Below are positions 1 through 12,900 of a stretch of 64,000 nucleotides of DNA, piece by piece (position 1 is the stretch's first letter; every line of letters begins with the position of its first letter). The notes beneath the pieces are model-generated. The model was not told the DNA's origin. It saw only the letters and a list, made by a program, of their open reading frames with translations, and did no database searches. Source of the DNA: Caenorhabditis remanei (lineage: Eukaryota > Nematoda > Chromadorea > Rhabditida > Rhabditidae); the NCBI RefSeq assembly GCF_010183535.1, contig NC_071329.1:4712001-4776000 (forward strand), read 5' to 3'. The translations under genes and the position numbers were made by a program.

Positions 1-136
1 TTTTCAAAAATGTTTCAAAACGGGCCGAGATTTTTCCTGATTTTGGCCCGGCCCGGCCTGGCCCGTGACAAGTATGCTTTTCAGCTAATAATTTTGAGTT
101 CGACGCGAGTTACGCGTCGGCCCGTTTCGGCCCAGT
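1..136. repeat. GC-rich dispersed element (GGCCCG repeats)
   Basis: This stretch carries runs of GGCCCGGCCCGG inside AT-rich DNA and ends with a GCAAGTATG-type border. The same composition and border sequence recur near 1743-1915, 7438-8103 and 19920-20012, so this is a dispersed repeat family. It abuts the first codons of the gene fragment at 137 and appears to have replaced or interrupted that gene's 5' part. It probably continues left of the window. Confidence 0.6.
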
Positions 137-727
137 TTGCAAGTATGTTTGGCAGGTTACGATGGTATGTCGGATGAAGACGTTCAAAAGGCTAAAATGG
201 AGAAGCGGAAGGAATTCCTAGATGATCGGATGAAAGTTGAAGAGATGATAACGGAAATCGAGGATACATGGGGAAAACGATGCAGATGCAAGATGCCCGG
301 TCATTATCTGACAAAAGTTAATGAAGTATCGGGGAAGAAGCGGAAGGATAATAAAAAACGAAGGATTTATATGCCGAGAACGCCACTTGAGACCCCGGAA
401 GAGTACGAAAAGGTGTTAGAGGCTGAAAGAAACAGATCCAATTTCCTCTCTGAAATCGACCAGCTATTGGAAGAAGCTATGAAGTCTTTCGACACATCGA
501 AAACCTCCGAAGAATCCAAAATCACCAAAAAGTCCACCTCTCCATCTTCTAAACCCACAGAAACCATTTCGGAGGAGAAGCCAAGAAAAGCGCCAGAGGC
601 ACCCCAGCCGATGAGTGTGACGACGCCGACGAAGAATGATGATGTTGTGATCCAGAAGAAGGAGAAGAAGATGGTGGTGGAGAAAAAGAAGAAAAAGAAG
701 AAGAATCCGTGTTGCTCGATTTGCTGA
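137..727 (+). CDS. 5'-truncated paralog of the MSP-domain/CaaX protein tail (possible pseudogene)
   Basis: The reading frame encodes about 190 residues that align along their length with the C-terminal half of the MSP-domain gene at 43545-45960. Shared blocks include DGMSDE(D/E)VQKAKMEKRKEF, a WGK-CRC-MP motif, ETISEEKPRKA, and the end KKKKKKKNPCCSIC. The MSP domain and the first part of the tail are absent; similarity begins at the GYDGMSDE block, only about 15 codons after the GC-rich repeat. The ATG at 137 lies in repeat-derived DNA, so the true start is unknown: the copy may be spliced to an exon left of the window (an AG precedes the homology at about 157), or it may be a dead fragment. 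The frame is fully open and the cysteine-rich end is intact, which suggests recent loss or continued function. The sequence ends in a lysine run followed by Cys-Ser-Ile-Cys, which looks like a prenylation signal. Confidence 0.55.
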   Translation: MQVCLAGYDGMSDEDVQKAKMEKRKEFLDDRMKVEEMITEIEDTWGKRCRCKMPGHYLTKVNEVSGKKRKDNKKRRIYMPRTPLETPEEYEKVLEAERNRSNFLSEIDQLLEEAMKSFDTSKTSEESKITKKSTSPSSKPTETISEEKPRKAPEAPQPMSVTTPTKNDDVVIQKKEKKMVVEKKKKKKKNPCCSIC

Positions 728-995
728 AAGTTTTAGAGAACTGGGATTGAGTAATTTTAGAATGAAGTTATGTATTAGTAGTTTTTCTCAGATAATGGAT
801 TGATTTGAAAAAATTGTTTTTAAAAAATGTGTCAAATTTTCGATTTTTCTCACTAACCTTAATCTCTGAGTGCTAAAAATTGGATATTTTTAATCTAAAA
901 TCACTTAAAAACAATAAAAAAACGATGAATGATAGCAACAACAAAGGGGAAAAAAGAAAAATAACAATTAAAAAGAAACAAAAAAAACAATGAAA

Positions 996-3900
996 TTAAG
1001 CAGACGATCCACTCCAGAAGGTCTCTCCAAACTTGTGTTGCAACGAGTTGATGACTTTTTGGCATTGCGCTTCCACTTGTTTGTTCTCGTCTGAAAATAA
1101 AGAAAGGATAATTAGTCTCCGCCCCTTTGTGCAATTATAGCGCATGGTTTGTCAAAAATTTACGATCTTTAGCGAATTTTCAACTATTTTTGAGTATAAA
1201 ATATCTGATAGATTGGAACCTCTGAATTTAATAATAGATTCTATAAATTTTGCGCAACTTTTCTAAAACTGACTGAAATCTCATAAAATCTGTGATATTT
1301 TCATATTTACTGTCAAAAAATCGGTAATCAGGCTCCGCCCATTTTGCAAGTTAAGCGCACGGTTATTTTTTTGATGGGAATTCGTGGGTTTTTAAAGGAA
1401 TTTAAAGCTGAAAGTTTCCGAACTTTTGTTTAAAAACTGGCTAAAATCCAGAAAAATGTTTGAAATTGTGGAAATTTTATGCGGAGAACCCGAATTTTTC
1501 ACTGTCAAAAATCAGTAATTAGGCTCCGCCCCTTTTGCAAGTTAGGCGCACGGTTTTTTGTTGTAAAGAATTCGTGATTTTAAAAATATTTTAAGCTTTT
1601 TATCTCGAAATCTTTGAAATTGGGAAAAAACAGATTTTCCATTAACAAAAATCAGTAATTAGGCTCCGCCCTCTTTTGCAATACTGCCGCGCGGGCATAT
1701 TGACGATTTTTCGCTTATTTTTTAACGAAAAACTTTGCATTTTGCATAGTTGTCAAGGCCCCGTAGAAAATTTTCAAGGCCCGGCCCGGCTTCAAAAAAT
1801 GATCCTTTTTTCCAATTTTTTTCGAAATTTTTTCAATTTTTCATTCAAAATTTGACTTTTGCGCAAAAAAAATTTGACTTTCGCGCCAATTTTCGGGCCG
1901 GACCTTGACAGCTATGGCATTTTGAGTAATTTTCCTGCTCACCTTCAATAAGCTCATTGAGGAACGGCAACAGAATGGAGAGATGCGGTTGAACACCGTC
2001 TCCAATCTCCTTGATGAGCAGCTCGAGCACAATGAGCGCACGATAGCGAATCTTCGGACGCGAGTCTCTCGTTTTGAGCATAATTTTGTTGAGAAGTTCC
2101 TGGAAGTTGTCGGGATCCGCGTTTCCGATACGGTAGATGGCCGGGACGAGATGGTCGGAGCAACGTTTCTCGTGTCCTTCCACTTTCGTGTTCACCAGCT
2201 CGTCGACGATCACGTCGGTGACCAGTTGGCAGCGATCACTGAAGAAAAAATCGCATTTAAAATTATAAATATGATGATTTTGGATGTCTGTTCGTGTCTC
2301 CTTGGATCCGGATGTCTACTATGTATCGTTATATCATATAATTGTCTGGAAAATAAGATTTTCAGAGCTACGAGAGTTTTCGACGATTTATGATATTTTA
2401 AAACAAGTAAAAGTTGTGATTCTTTGCTTAAAAGCTGCTGAAAACGAGATTTTAAGAGATTTTCAGATGAGTCTTCCGAGTGTTAGACATACGTGTTTTT
2501 GTCTAGAATTTCAGACTTTTTCAGGTCGAAAATATATTTTTTGAAATTTATTTTCGTCTAGGTCAACACTTTTTTTCCGGAATTACAGACTTTTCAATCA
2601 TGTATGGTGTTAGAGTTTTCAGAGCAAAAACACTTGATAAATTGCTTAAAAAGCGACGATTTGTGATATTTTCAATTTTTTGTTTTGTGATATTTTCAAA
2701 CGAAAATGTTGATTTTTCTACACTTTAAAAGAGAGGAAAAGGTAGTTTTTGCATAAAAACTGCTGAAAATCTAACTTTTCGGAGCCTAATTTGAATTTTC
2801 TGTAAGAATACTCAGAATTTTTGCTTGATCTCAGTTTTCCAGATTTTTTAATGAAAAGTAACGGATTGGCTCAAAACACGCTCAAAAATACTGGAAAACC
2901 TCAAAAATAAAGGAAAATCTTTAAAATGCGATTAAAAACGCATAAAAAACAGAAAATAGCTCAAAAATGCATAAAACCCTCTAAATCCTTCATTTCGCGT
3001 CTTCAAATCTCACTTTCCAAGAAAAAAAATTCCAGAAAATTGAATTATTTTTCATGTTTCACAAAACGAACAAAGTGAGACTTCTTAAATTCTGATTTTT
3101 TTTTGATATTCTATCCTGATTTTCTGATTTTTTTGGAATTTTTGATAAAGAAAATAGCTTAAAGTTCTTATTTTCCAGCAATTCTTTGTCTGTAATTCCA
3201 GCTACTCCCTTCCAGCTATCCCCTCCCCCCTCCCAAAAACCCACATCGTAAAGAAATCTCGATGTCTCGCCGAGTTCGAGATCACATCGATAGCCAAAGT
3301 GAGTGCCAAATCCGTTTCCAACGCCTCGATGGATCCTCTCTTTCCGCTCAACAACAACTCATCGGGTCCGATCAAAGTGGCATTACACTTCTTCAAAACC
3401 ATCACAGCCACCTCGAGAATTCGTCCGAAATACGGCAGAGCCAACGAGTTGAACGCCGCGTACAAATCATTGGCAAAGTGAAGAAGTGAGACAAGACGAA
3501 GGCGTGCGGACAGGTCGGATTTCGTGTCAAGACCTGGCTCCGCCCACGCGACGAGCTCATTGACGACTGGGCGGAATTCGACTTCACTGAGAATACTGGC
3601 GATGGAGACGACAAAGTTGAACACGGTGTGCTCCAACTTCTCGACGTTTTCGAATTGCTCCGCTTGTCTCTGCTGACTTCTGAACTCCAATGATGGTGTG
3701 ATGATGTCGTTGACGAAGGTTTTCTGAGTTGAACGACGGCCTTACGGAGGGCGTCTGGCTTCTGTTGGTGTTGAGTTTCAATGTAACCGGTGAGAAGGTT
3801 GAAGAGAGCGCTGAGGGCTTTCTGGAAATTGAAGAATTGGTGAAAGTCTCTTCGCTGAAAGATTTGGAATTCAGAATTATGATAAAGCAGAAGACCTCAA

Positions 3901-6900
3901 AAATTGAAGATTCTGAATTTAAGAACACCAATTAGAAATTGAATTTTCAGAATCTCAGGTTAGGATATGTCAACTTCGAAAAACAAAATTCTGAATTTTA
4001 AATTTTGAATTCTAAAATCCACTTTTTACCATCTGAATCTTCAGTCATCTCGAGAATCTGAATCCGAATCTTCAGAATCAGAATTTGAATCTTCAGAATC
4101 AGAATCCGAATCTTCAGAATCTGAATCTGAATCTTCAGAATCAGAATTTGAATCTTCAGAATCAGAATCTTCAGAATCTGAATCCGAATCTTCAGAATCT
4201 GAATCTGAATCTGAATTTTCAGAATCTGAGTTGGAATCTTCAGAACTTTCAAAATTTGAATGTTCAGAATCTGAATCCGAATCTTCAGAATCTGAATCTG
4301 AATCTGAATTTTCAGAATCTGAGTTGGAATCTTCAGAATTTTCAAAATTTGAATCTTCAGAATTTTCAGAATCTTCAGAATCTGATTCTTCACAATCTAA
4401 AACTAAATCTTCAGAATCTGAATCTTCAGAATCTGATACTGAATCTTCAGAATCAGAATCAGAATCCGAACCTTCAGAATCTGATACTGACTCTTCAGAA
4501 TCTGAATCTGAATTTTCAGAATCTGAATAATCAGAAACAGAATCTGAATCTGAATCTTCAGAATCAGAATCCGAATCTTCAGAATCTGATACTGACTCTT
4601 CAGAATCTGATACTGAATCTTCAGAATCTCAATCTCGATCTGAATCTTCTGAATCTGAATCTTCATAATTTGAATCTGAATCTTCAGAATCTGAATCAAA
4701 ATCAGAATCAGAATCTTCTAAACCCAGAAACCGAACTCAAACATCTGAAATTTCTGGTCAAGAATTGATAACTGAACTTTCAGTATCCTGTATTCGAAAA
4801 TCCAGAAAATGGAATTCTGAATACAAAAACTCATTTCCAGGATCGAGATCCTCTAATTTAGATTTTGAAACGCAATTTTTATATTCTAAATATCTAATTT
4901 TGAGTCTGAATTCTGAATATCTTGACTCTTCTGAATCTAAAAACCAGAATTCAGAATCTTCAGAATCTAGGAACCAGAATTCAGAATCTTCAGAATCTAG
5001 GAACCAAAATTTTGAATCATATCCAGATTTCGCCTGGATATCAAAATTCTGAAATTCTTGATCTGGATTCCAGAATCCTCGGAATTCCTCTTCGAAATTC
5101 GAAACCTTTGGAAACAGAATCCGAAAATTAGAATCCTCATTTTCAGTTTTACGATCCAAATTCTCAAATTCCACGCATCTGAATCCGCTTACCTTCTCCG
5201 CCTTCAACTCGCCAACCGCCTTGACAACATGAGCTGGAATAACTCTCAACTCAATGGATAGAAGTGCTCTTCGAATCAACGACAATCGATGATGAATTCC
5301 AGATTTACTTCCGAATCCGCTAGTTTGAGAGCCTCCTTGATAAGCATTGCTGGATGATGGCTGATTCAATGAAAGCAATTCCGATGGGTCTCCGAATCGA
5401 GAGATAAGACGACAGTAGCGGATGATGACGTCGCCAGTCGATTCGACGACGAACGATGCGAATTGATCAAAGACGCGTTGGATGCAAGTGAGAGAGCAAA
5501 TCTGGAAGATAAGAGAATTTTATAGTAGGAAAAGAGGAAAAATACAAAAACTGACGAATTTAAGCTCTTTTTTTCAGAGAATCTCATGAAAATTTGGAAA
5601 TTTTAGGCAAAATTTAAAGTTTTTTCGACAATTTCTATTCTTTCAGTAATTTTTTGCCGTCGGAATGAGAATTTCAGCAGTATTCCATTCAATTTCAAAG
5701 ATTTTCAGCTATTCTAGTCTCACAAACTTGGTTCAAATTTCAAGTCATTTTCAGCTACATTTCTGAATATCTCTATCTATAACAATTCTAATGCTATTCC
5801 AGCTTTATTCAGACCTAATCTATGCTATTCTGAGTTATTTTTCAGTTATGTTGAGCGATTTTAGCTATATAATTGAGCTAATTAAACGAATTCAAGCTAT
5901 TCTTCAGACACTTTGTGATATTTTCAGATACAATCCATATAAGTTAACTTAATTACACTAATCATAGTCAGTTACAGCAAATGTCGGCGATTTTCAACAA
6001 TTTTCAACCGATTTCAGTCATTTTCAGCTATTTGAGTTGAAATTTCAGGTGATTTCAGACAATTACAGCCTCAATTAGGTTAATATCTACTATTTAATCT
6101 ATATTGAGAAAATTCCACCGATTTCCAGCAATTTTAATTCAGTGTCAGCCATTTGAGCCAAATTCAGGTTAATCTAAAGTATTTTTTAGCTATTTTTCAG
6201 TCAATTCCATCAAATGCAGCAAATTTCAGCTATTTGAGACTATTTTCAGCCAATTTCTGCCATTTTAGACTATTTTTCAGCGAATTTCAGCCATTTTCAG
6301 AAATTTTACACTACTTTGCAGCTTTTTCTAGAAACTCACCAACAAAGTATCACTTCCAAACTTATTTCCACCAAGACTCTGTTGTCGAATTCGATGTCCA
6401 CGATTCGTACGTCCACCGGCTACCGAAGATCCTGGCGACGCGTCGAATTGAGACTTCGAGAATCTAATAATACACTCCTGAACCGTCGCCAAGCACGTCT
6501 TCAGAAGGCTCGTCGCGTGATGAATCGTCGATCTCATATTATGGGATCGAATGAGTTCTCCAGCCAAAAGGAGCACATTTCCAGTCAAATTCTCGTCGAG
6601 TTTCTGGTATTGTGACACAATTCCAACGCATCTTTGCATCGTGTCGGCGAGTACTTGGGATTCTGATTGCGACGGCAAATTCTTGGCGATCAATTTCAGA
6701 GTGTACGCAGAGTTCTGACACATTCTCATCTTCTCCTCACTCTTCGTTTCGGCGACAATGAATTTGTTGAGCGCTTGAGCCAGTGTGATGAGCTCTTTCT
6801 CGTTGATTCCACTATCCGAGAAGAGATATCCGTCGTGTCCCAATTTGATATTCGCGAGTTGGAGCACTTTTTCACACATCTTGTACGAGAGCTTCTTGTC

Positions 6901-9900
6901 GGTTACGCATTCTTGGAGCACGTCGGCGATGAGACGGGCGGCTACTCCTCCTGGAAGAAACCATGGTTTGAAAGAAAATTTCCAATTTTTTTCAGTTTTT
7001 CAGCCAAAATCTTCAAAATTTGACTTAGTTTTTCAGACAAAATGTCCAGTTTTTCACTAGTTATAGCTTTTTTCAACGATTATAGACCGATTTCCGGTCG
7101 ATTTTCAGCCAATTCCCCTCTCATAGCTGCTTCATACTCATTTCAAAGCTTTTTTGAGGTCTTTTTTAATTTTGAGGCCAAAAAAATTTATTTCTATCAT
7201 TCCCAACTATTTTCTTCTGTTTCGAGGCATTTTTAGCTGGTTTTTAGCTGAAAATTCACATTTTGAACAAATTTCAGCCATTTTCAGATAGTCTTCGGTC
7301 GAAATTACTAGTTTTCACTTTCTGAAACTATTCTCAGAAGACTTTCACTAAACATTTCACGGTTTCATTTATTTCTGAGAACTTTAAACTATTTACATCA
7401 TTTTAAGAGAATTTAAGTGCAATTTTATATCAGAGTTGCAACGGGCCGGGCCGGGCCGGGCCGAAGTCAGAATTTCTCCGGCCCGGCCCGGCCCGGTTCG
7501 GCCCGGATTTTCAGTACTAAAAAAATTCAATTTTTTTTTCGAAAATTTTCCAATTTTTTTGGCAGAAAAAATTTTAAAGGGGGACACAACTAGTTCTAAA
7601 TTGAGGGTTTTTGATATGAATCGATTCAGAAAGCCAGGAAAAAGATACATTTCTTTTGGTTTCATGTCTGAAAATGCGTCTAAAGCGAATTATGAGACCT
7701 CAAAATGTCAAAAATCGATGCTAGTCGTGCACTTTTTCAGTACATTTCAATAGAATTTCTCTTCGTCCTACACGTGAAAGCAATATTTTCAAAAAATTTC
7801 AAGAAAAAATTCGAAAAATGAACATTTATGAATGCATTTCACGTTCAGACGAGGAGCATTTCTATTGAAATGTACTGAAAAAATGACGACGGGGAGCGAT
7901 TTTTGGAATTTTGAGGTCTCATAACTCGCTTAAAACTGATTTTTTGATATTCTTGAGAAAAAATTTGGAAAATTTTCAGACAAAAAAATTATTGAAAAAA
8001 AATTCTAGTGAAAAAAAATTCAAAAATTCAAATCCGGGCCGGGCCGGGCTGAAACCGGGCCGGGCCGGGCCGGCCCGGCGGGCCAGCCCGGAATTTTGCA
8101 AGTATGTTTTATATGAAAATTATAGTTTTCAGGCAATTCTTATCATTCTTAGGTCTGATTTTTCAGCCAAAATCTCCTTTTTTAGAAATCTCAACTTTTC
8201 ACGAGTAATTTTCAGTCAATTTCAGATCGATTTTTCCAGAAAATTCCAGATTTTTCTTTTACTGTAGCGATTGCTGAAATCTACATTTTCTTGCCGATAT
8301 TTCAACGATTTTCAGCTAATTTTCAGCCCATTATTCATTGAAAATCTAGATTTTTACTATTCGGCCTTTATCAATTATTTCTAGCTGATTTTCAACCACA
8401 ACCTGACTTCTACGATATTCGGTAATCTTTTTCACCAATTTTGAGTCTTTTTCAGTCATTTTCAGACAATTTCCAACCGAATTCTCTCTCACCTGGCAAC
8501 AAATGTCTCAATTTCTCTGAAACGACCTCAGTTCTCGACGCGAATGCAACCCAATATCTCTGCGCCTGTGGATCACTTCCATCCTGAGCATTCGCCTCCT
8601 TATTCGCAAATTCATCGAGCTCCACAGAGCACTCGATGAGTCTCTTTCCCAGTGGCAACGCATTCTTCAGCAACTCCTCATCGTCATACGCAGCGAGTCG
8701 TTCGATCAATACTCGATTCGAGAAGATTCTCGAGATTAGTGTAACGACGACATAACGGAAGTGACGAATTCGAGGAAGCGTTTGGGCGGCGCGGTCGAAA
8801 ATCATCGTGTCGAGATCTTTCTTGGTGACTGTTGATTTCGGGGTGGTGGCCGGTGGTTTGTCACCACCGAGACGACGAACGTATTCACACATTTCCAGAA
8901 CACTGGAGAGCTGAAAAACGGGAAAAAGTTAGCATTTTAAAGATTTTGGAAAATAAAATTTCGAGGTTTTAATGATAATTTCAGTAAAAAAGGGAGATTT
9001 TTGGCGTCTAAAAAAGCAATTTTGAGCGAAAAAATGTTGAAAACTACTAAAAAAAAACAACCTTTTTGAATAAAATCTTCAATTCTGCTGTAAATCGGAA
9101 AACATTTCAGATAAATACAAATCCTAGCAATTCTAAGCAAAAATCGAAAAAAAAAATCGTCATGATCAATTTTCAGATCGAGTTTCAGCTATTTATGAGC
9201 GATATTTCCAGCTATACCTAACTTATTAAAAAAATCAAAAATCGTGGGAAATCGAGTGAGTTTTCGGGTTTCTAGGCTACTTTTGATTAATTTTCAGCGA
9301 TAAATGCCTGAATTTGAGTTGTTTTCAGTCAAATTTCAGTAATTTCCATCAATTTTTTTCAAATTCAATGGAAAAACTAACTTTTTGAGCGAATTTTCAG
9401 AAATTTTCGCCTGTTTTTAAGCTATTTTAAGTCAATTTTCAATAAATTGTCTCTATTTCTCTGAAAATCGCTGAAAACCGTATTAATCAATTTTCAGTCA
9501 TTTCAAAAAGTTTCTGCTATTTATAGCGATATTTCCAGGTATACCTAACTTAAAAGTTCTAAACCTCTTTTCAGCAATAAATGTCTGAATTTGAGTAATT
9601 TCCAGTCAAATTTCAGCTATTTTAACCTGTTTTTTGCATAATTAATGGAAAAACTAACTTTTTCCGCGAATTTTCCAGAAATTTTCGCTTGCTTTTGAGC
9701 TATTTTCAGTCAGTCATTTCTCACCTGCTCAAACGGATTCAACGCACTCAACAACTCAATCGCCAAATCATCATACGCATCCTGATCGGATCCCCGTTTC
9801 ATCGCCTCCTGCGCAGCCGCATCCGTAGATCGTTGCCATCTCGCACAGAAACTCGAAACCAACACCAACACAACAGTAGAAGCGTTTTCAGCACCAACCG

Positions 9901-12900
9901 CTCGAGCGATCGCTTGAGCGATACGAGCTCGTCGGTGAGCTGGAATATCTACAGCGCTGGCTGCAAACAATCGCGCGAGCTCAATCAATTTCTCGGTTTG
10001 TTGCTGTTTGGTGAGCACAACTTGTGCTCCGGAATGATTGATGATAGTGGAGAAGAGCGATTCGACAGTTTTCTCCACAATCGACAACGTCAATTCGTTA
10101 TCCTTTCGAAGCATTCCGTTTCCCATAAAAGTGAACACAGACATCACATGTTTGACGACAGAATTCGGGGTGTGCTTCGCAGCGGCCACAATCAGACGAA
10201 GACAATCTCTCAATAAATGATGATTGTGCGTTGATCTCATCGTCTCGATCACACAATCCATATCGACTTCTGATGATCCTATTTTCGTTTTTCCTGGGTT
10301 TTCAAGGATTTTGCGGATTGCATTCACTGCGAGATGTTGTTGATATGAGGAGCTCTCGATGTCGGATTTCGAGTTTACTCTGCAAGAAAATGTATGTTTT
10401 TGATCAATTTTGAACAAAAATTGACATAAATTGACTTAGAAACAGATTTCGGACATTCGGACACCCAGAAATCCGAACAGACATGACAAAAGCCGTAAAA
10501 CTAACTAAAATGCTCATTTTTATTGACTTTAATTCGAATTTCCGAGGCATTTGGCTTGAAAATCTTACAAAACTTGCCCGAAATCGAATCGTGGACATCC
10601 GGATACGCAGAAAGTCAAAAACTTTCCAAAAAAAAACAGCAAATTTTCGATCTAATTTTGAAAAATCGCGTTCCAACTGATTTCAGGTTTGAAAATGTTA
10701 GAATTTCTGAGTATCCGGATATCCCCGATTCAATCTCGGGCAATTTTTGATAAGATTTTTAAGCAAAATGCCAGCAAAAATCAGCATTTCAGGTAGTTTT
10801 ACGGTTCCCAAAAAACTCATTTTTATCCCCGAATTTCAGTCTTTTCATGTCTCAAAAGCTGAAATTTCGAGAATTTCAGCTAGAACCACTGGGTTCAGTT
10901 TCTTTTCAGTCAAACTAGTCTTATATGTTCTGAAATTTCGTGTATATCTACTTCAAATCAAGCTACCAAAGATTTTTCAAGAAATTTGTGAATTTTCGAT
11001 AATTATTGCAACAAAAAAGTACTTTTTTCGATTTTAAGCTCCTTTTTCAGCCGTTTTAAGCAATTTTCTAGAAATTTTGCTATTTCCACTCTATTCCAAC
11101 CGTCTCAAACTCACTGTTTAACCAACGCAAAGATTGCTGCCAACACCTTATCACTCGACGGAATCACTTGACGAGCATTCAACAAATCCAACACAAAAAC
11201 GACGCGTTGATTGAAGTCTTCCCATGATTCGTCTGTTCCGAACGTCTTCTCAACGATATTCTTCTTTTGTGGTCCTTTCGATCGTTTTGGAGCACTTTCT
11301 GAGATTCCATCGAATTTTGTGAGCAAATCGGCAACGAATTGAGGGGAGAGATTCGCCTGGAAATGGGAGAATAAACGGAAAATCGAAAAATTGATTCGTC
11401 ATGAGATTTCCATGTTTTGAACTACTTTTTCGGTTGAAAAATGATAATTTTTAGCTAAAACATTTACCGTTTTGATCAAGATATCATCCAGAAATTGAAG
11501 TCATCAGATATTTCAGTATAAAAAGATTCTGGGACCGATTTTCATCTATTTCTAGTAATATTCAGCTCGATTTTCAACTTTTCGAGCACTTTCAGAACTA
11601 TATTTATTGATTTTAGAGCTATTTCGAGCACTTTTCAACGGTGATCAAATTTCACTTAACTTCAGCCATGTTTCAGCTATCAATGCATAGTTTCGGGCGC
11701 AAGTTGAATTTTCAGCTTTTTAGCGTTTTTCGAGCAGTTTTTGACGAATTCTGAGCCGTTCCGACTGAAAACTACAAAAAAAAATTTGTTCGACTAAAAT
11801 TTTCGCTATTTTTCAGCCAATTTGAGCATATTTTCAGCTAATTTCAATAACTTTTTCAAGAATTTCAGTCAAAATTCAGCAATTTCCTGAATAAAGTTTC
11901 AGTTATTTTGGTACTTTTAGTCTCGTTTTAGCTGGTCTCCGTCATGGTTTCCGCTATTCTCAACCAAATTTGTGTGTCAGTTTGGCTGAAATTTTTGCTC
12001 ATTTTATCTCTATTTTCAGCCAAATTCCAGCAATTCTCCGTAATTTTCGAGCTAATATGTGTGATTTTCAAAAGGTATTTTAGACTCATTTTAGCTGGAT
12101 TCTCGCACTTTTCTCTATTTTCAGCCAGAGATATGTAAATTTCATCCAGTTTGACCACTTTTCGAATGATTTTACTCATTTTTCAACCCTACTCACCCCG
12201 GCCAACGCAGCCTTCACACTTCCAGTCTCCAAATTCTTCGCTCCATCGCTTCTCGCACAAATCTTGACGATTTCGAGCACAAACTGCTCGACGTCATCCT
12301 CAACTTTCTTACTGAAATACTTCTCTCCCCGTTGTGCCATCTCGTTCAACGCCCATTCGACTTTCGACCATTTCTCTCCGTTCAACCATTTCATCGCCTC
12401 TTTTATCGGATCTCCTGAGAACACTTCTCGTTTCGAAAACTCGGAACTATTCGCCAAAAGTTGTGCTTTTTCGGCGGCTGTGAGTTTCGAATTCGTTGCG
12501 ATTTCAGTTGGCGACGTGGCGGAGGATTCAGAAGTGGTGGTTGGAGGTGGAACGGCGACTGCTTCAGTGGCTAGTTGAACAATGTCTTCGAGTTGGTATT
12601 CCTAGAAAAAATTCGATTTTTTGTAAGAAATTAATATATTCGGTGCAAAAACTTGTTTTCCATCATTTTTACATAGAAAATGTTGAGTTTTTCATTGCAA
12701 AATCAGATAAAAAGAATCAGAATAGAATAATTACAGAATTTTGAGATTTAAAATGACAGTTTAGTGATTTTTTGGAGTTTTTACAACCAAAATTGAGATT
12801 TCTCAGAAAAATCGAGCAATTTTGAACAAAAATTCGAATAAATTTCGAGAGAGAAATTCATTTTTTTAACTCGAAATTCCAATCTGAGCAGGAAAAATCG

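Noticed and set aside
4085..4768. Long open frame of 227 codons rich in N, L and Q
   Set aside because: It is a translation of the TTCAGAATC minisatellite; equivalent frames exist on both strands, and it lies inside a HEATR1 intron.
9689..10216. 175-codon plus-strand open frame
   Set aside because: It is the antisense of HEATR1 exon 6, whose minus-strand reading has clear homology and correct splice phases.
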